From NCBI RefSeq assembly GCF_003751445.1, contig NZ_RJUU01000002.1:744001-808000 (forward strand): 64,000 nt of DNA, written 5' to 3'. The DNA is from Streptomyces sp. 840.1. GTDB taxonomy: Bacteria > Actinomycetota > Actinomycetes > Streptomycetales > Streptomycetaceae. Shown here piece after piece: positions 62,881 through 64,000 of the stretch; within the stretch, counting starts at the first letter, position 1, and every line of letters begins with the position of its first letter. The notes beneath the pieces are model-generated. The model did no database searches. It saw only the letters and a program-made list of their open reading frames with translations, and was not told where the DNA came from. Made by a program: the position numbers and the translations under genes.

Positions 62881-64000
62881 GTGAACGTCACACCCTCGGC
62901 GAGCGGGCCGGCCGACCGGCGGGCGGCCACGCTCGCCATGGCCTGCCTGGGCGTATTCGTCGCCTACTTGCCGGTGACCACCGTCTCCGTGAGCCTGCCC
63001 GCCATCCAGGCGGCCCTGGGCGCCTCCACGGCCCAGCTGGCATGGGTCCAGGACGCCTTCGTCCTGCCCATGGCGGCGTTCATCCTCACCGCCGGAGTGT
63101 TCGGAGAGGTCCACGGGCGCAAGAAGGTGTTCCAGGCGGGACTGCTGTTCTCCGCCGCCGGCGCCGCCGTCGCCCTGACCGCCCAGTCGATCCAGGTGCT
63201 GTGGGCCGGCCAGGCCCTCGCCGGACTCGGTGCGGCCGCGCTGCTTCCCACGACACTGGCCCTGATCAGCCACGCGGTGCCCGATCACCGGGAGCGCGGC
63301 AAGTTCATCGGTCTCTGGGCCACCTCACTGCTGCTGGCACTGGCCGTGGGCCCGCTGATCGCCGGAGTCATCCTGGAACACGCCGCCTGGCGGTGGATCT
63401 ATCTCCTGGTCATACCCGTCTCGCTCATCGCGATGGCGGTCGCCGCACGGCTGCTGACCGATTCGCGCGCCCCGCACGGCCGGCGCCTGGACTGGCCGGG
63501 CCAGCTCACCGCCGCGGCCGCGATCACCGCGCTGGTGTACGGCGTGATCGAGGGCGGCGCCGGATCGTTCACCGACACCCGGGTCCTGGTGGCGCTGTTC
63601 GTCGCGGTGGCCGGTGGCGTCGCCTTCGTCCTGGCCGAGCGGCGCAGCGACAGCCCGATGCTGGACCTGGCGCTGTTCCGCAGCCCCGCGTTCACCGCCA
63701 CCACACTCGTCGCGATGATCACCTTCCTGGCGCTGATCGGCTTCTTCTTCCTCCTGAGCCTCTACTTCGGCCTGGTGCAGCAGCTCGACACCCTCCAGGC
63801 GGGCTGGCGGCTCCTCATGGTCACCGGTGCCGCCATCGTCGCCGGCGCCCCCGTCGGGCGTCTGATGCACCGGGTGCCGGCCCGCGTCCTGATCACCGCC
63901 GGACTGCTCGTCGTCACCGGCTCACTGCTCTCGCTGACCACCGTCGGCGCGGATACCTCGTTCGCCTCCATCGCGTGGCGGCTGGCGCTGCTGGGCCTGG
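62881..64000 (+). CDS. DHA2-type MFS drug exporter, 5' part (runs off the window)
   Basis: 373 codons before the window ends, with no stop. I start it at GTG 62881, seven bases after AAAGGAG. The N-terminal domain shows MACLGVFVAYLPVTTVSVSL, loop 2-3 GEVHGRKKVFQAG, and motif C-type GLWATSLLLALAVGPLIAGV, signatures of the DHA2 (14-segment) drug:proton antiporters. About twelve segments are seen before the cut. It is divergent from the two-unit Lrp regulator, which probably controls it. The gene was recognised by reading the frame directly. Confidence 0.9.
   Translation, partial: MNVTPSASGPADRRAATLAMACLGVFVAYLPVTTVSVSLPAIQAALGASTAQLAWVQDAFVLPMAAFILTAGVFGEVHGRKKVFQAGLLFSAAGAAVALTAQSIQVLWAGQALAGLGAAALLPTTLALISHAVPDHRERGKFIGLWATSLLLALAVGPLIAGVILEHAAWRWIYLLVIPVSLIAMAVAARLLTDSRAPHGRRLDWPGQLTAAAAITALVYGVIEGGAGSFTDTRVLVALFVAVAGGVAFVLAERRSDSPMLDLALFRSPAFTATTLVAMITFLALIGFFFLLSLYFGLVQQLDTLQAGWRLLMVTGAAIVAGAPVGRLMHRVPARVLITAGLLVVTGSLLSLTTVGADTSFASIAWRLALLGL

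Overview
The window is Streptomyces-like chromosomal DNA: very GC-rich, almost every codon ends in G or C, GTG starts are common, and there is a subtilisin-inhibitor gene, a CebR-type operator in front of a cellulase, the MurT/GatD pair and a urease operon without ureE. No rRNA, tRNA, insertion sequence or CRISPR array was recognised.

Region 1 (1-23.0 kb) is a nonribosomal peptide locus built around 2,3-diaminopropionate (Dap). It opens with the 3' end of an SbnA-type gene and a complete SbnB-type gene on the + strand; together they make Dap from O-phosphoserine and glutamate. Facing them on the - strand are an ArsR-type regulator, an MFS exporter and three NRPS genes read from 20.8 kb down to 2.1 kb: [degenerate carrier]-C-A-T-C-A-T, then C-A-T-C-A-T-E, then C-A-T-TE. 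The first NRPS gene is split by a single frameshift near 18153. The second adenylation domain reads as serine-like. The last three are almost identical copies with an Asn-like pocket (D-L-T-K-V-G-E-V-A) that I infer may accept Dap. The assembly line would give X-Ser-Z-(D-Z)-Z, with Z = Dap or Asn, released by a thioesterase.

Region 2 (23.1-40.0 kb) is mostly core metabolism: a lone Phd-type antitoxin, a TetR-controlled membrane protein, ureABCFGD, an NAD-dependent epimerase family protein, a PlsC acyltransferase, a secreted GH6-FN3-CBM3 cellulase, a subtilisin inhibitor, a CtaG-like protein with a 52-residue membrane protein beside it, 6-phosphofructokinase, and MurT/GatD for lipid II amidation.

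Region 3 (40.3-48.6 kb) is a compact five-gene operon on the - strand with tight overlaps: a carrier-Pls/PosA terminal-domain protein, a half-condensation-A-T NRPS, a TauD-type Fe(II)/2-oxoglutarate oxygenase, and a second SbnB and SbnA pair. It looks like a Pls-type synthetase split into two proteins, with its own Dap supply and an oxygenase that may act on carrier-bound Dap. This is the least familiar system in the window.

Region 4 (48.8-64 kb) is housekeeping and regulation: peptide deformylase, a TetR/acyl-CoA dehydrogenase divergent pair with a palindromic operator, a secreted protein, glutathione peroxidase, a scar where remnants of two genes abut, an antiporter/XRE-cupin/acetyltransferase operon, thioesterase II, a DEAD-type helicase, a YdjM-like membrane hydrolase, a two-unit Lrp regulator and a DHA2-type MFS transporter that runs off the end.
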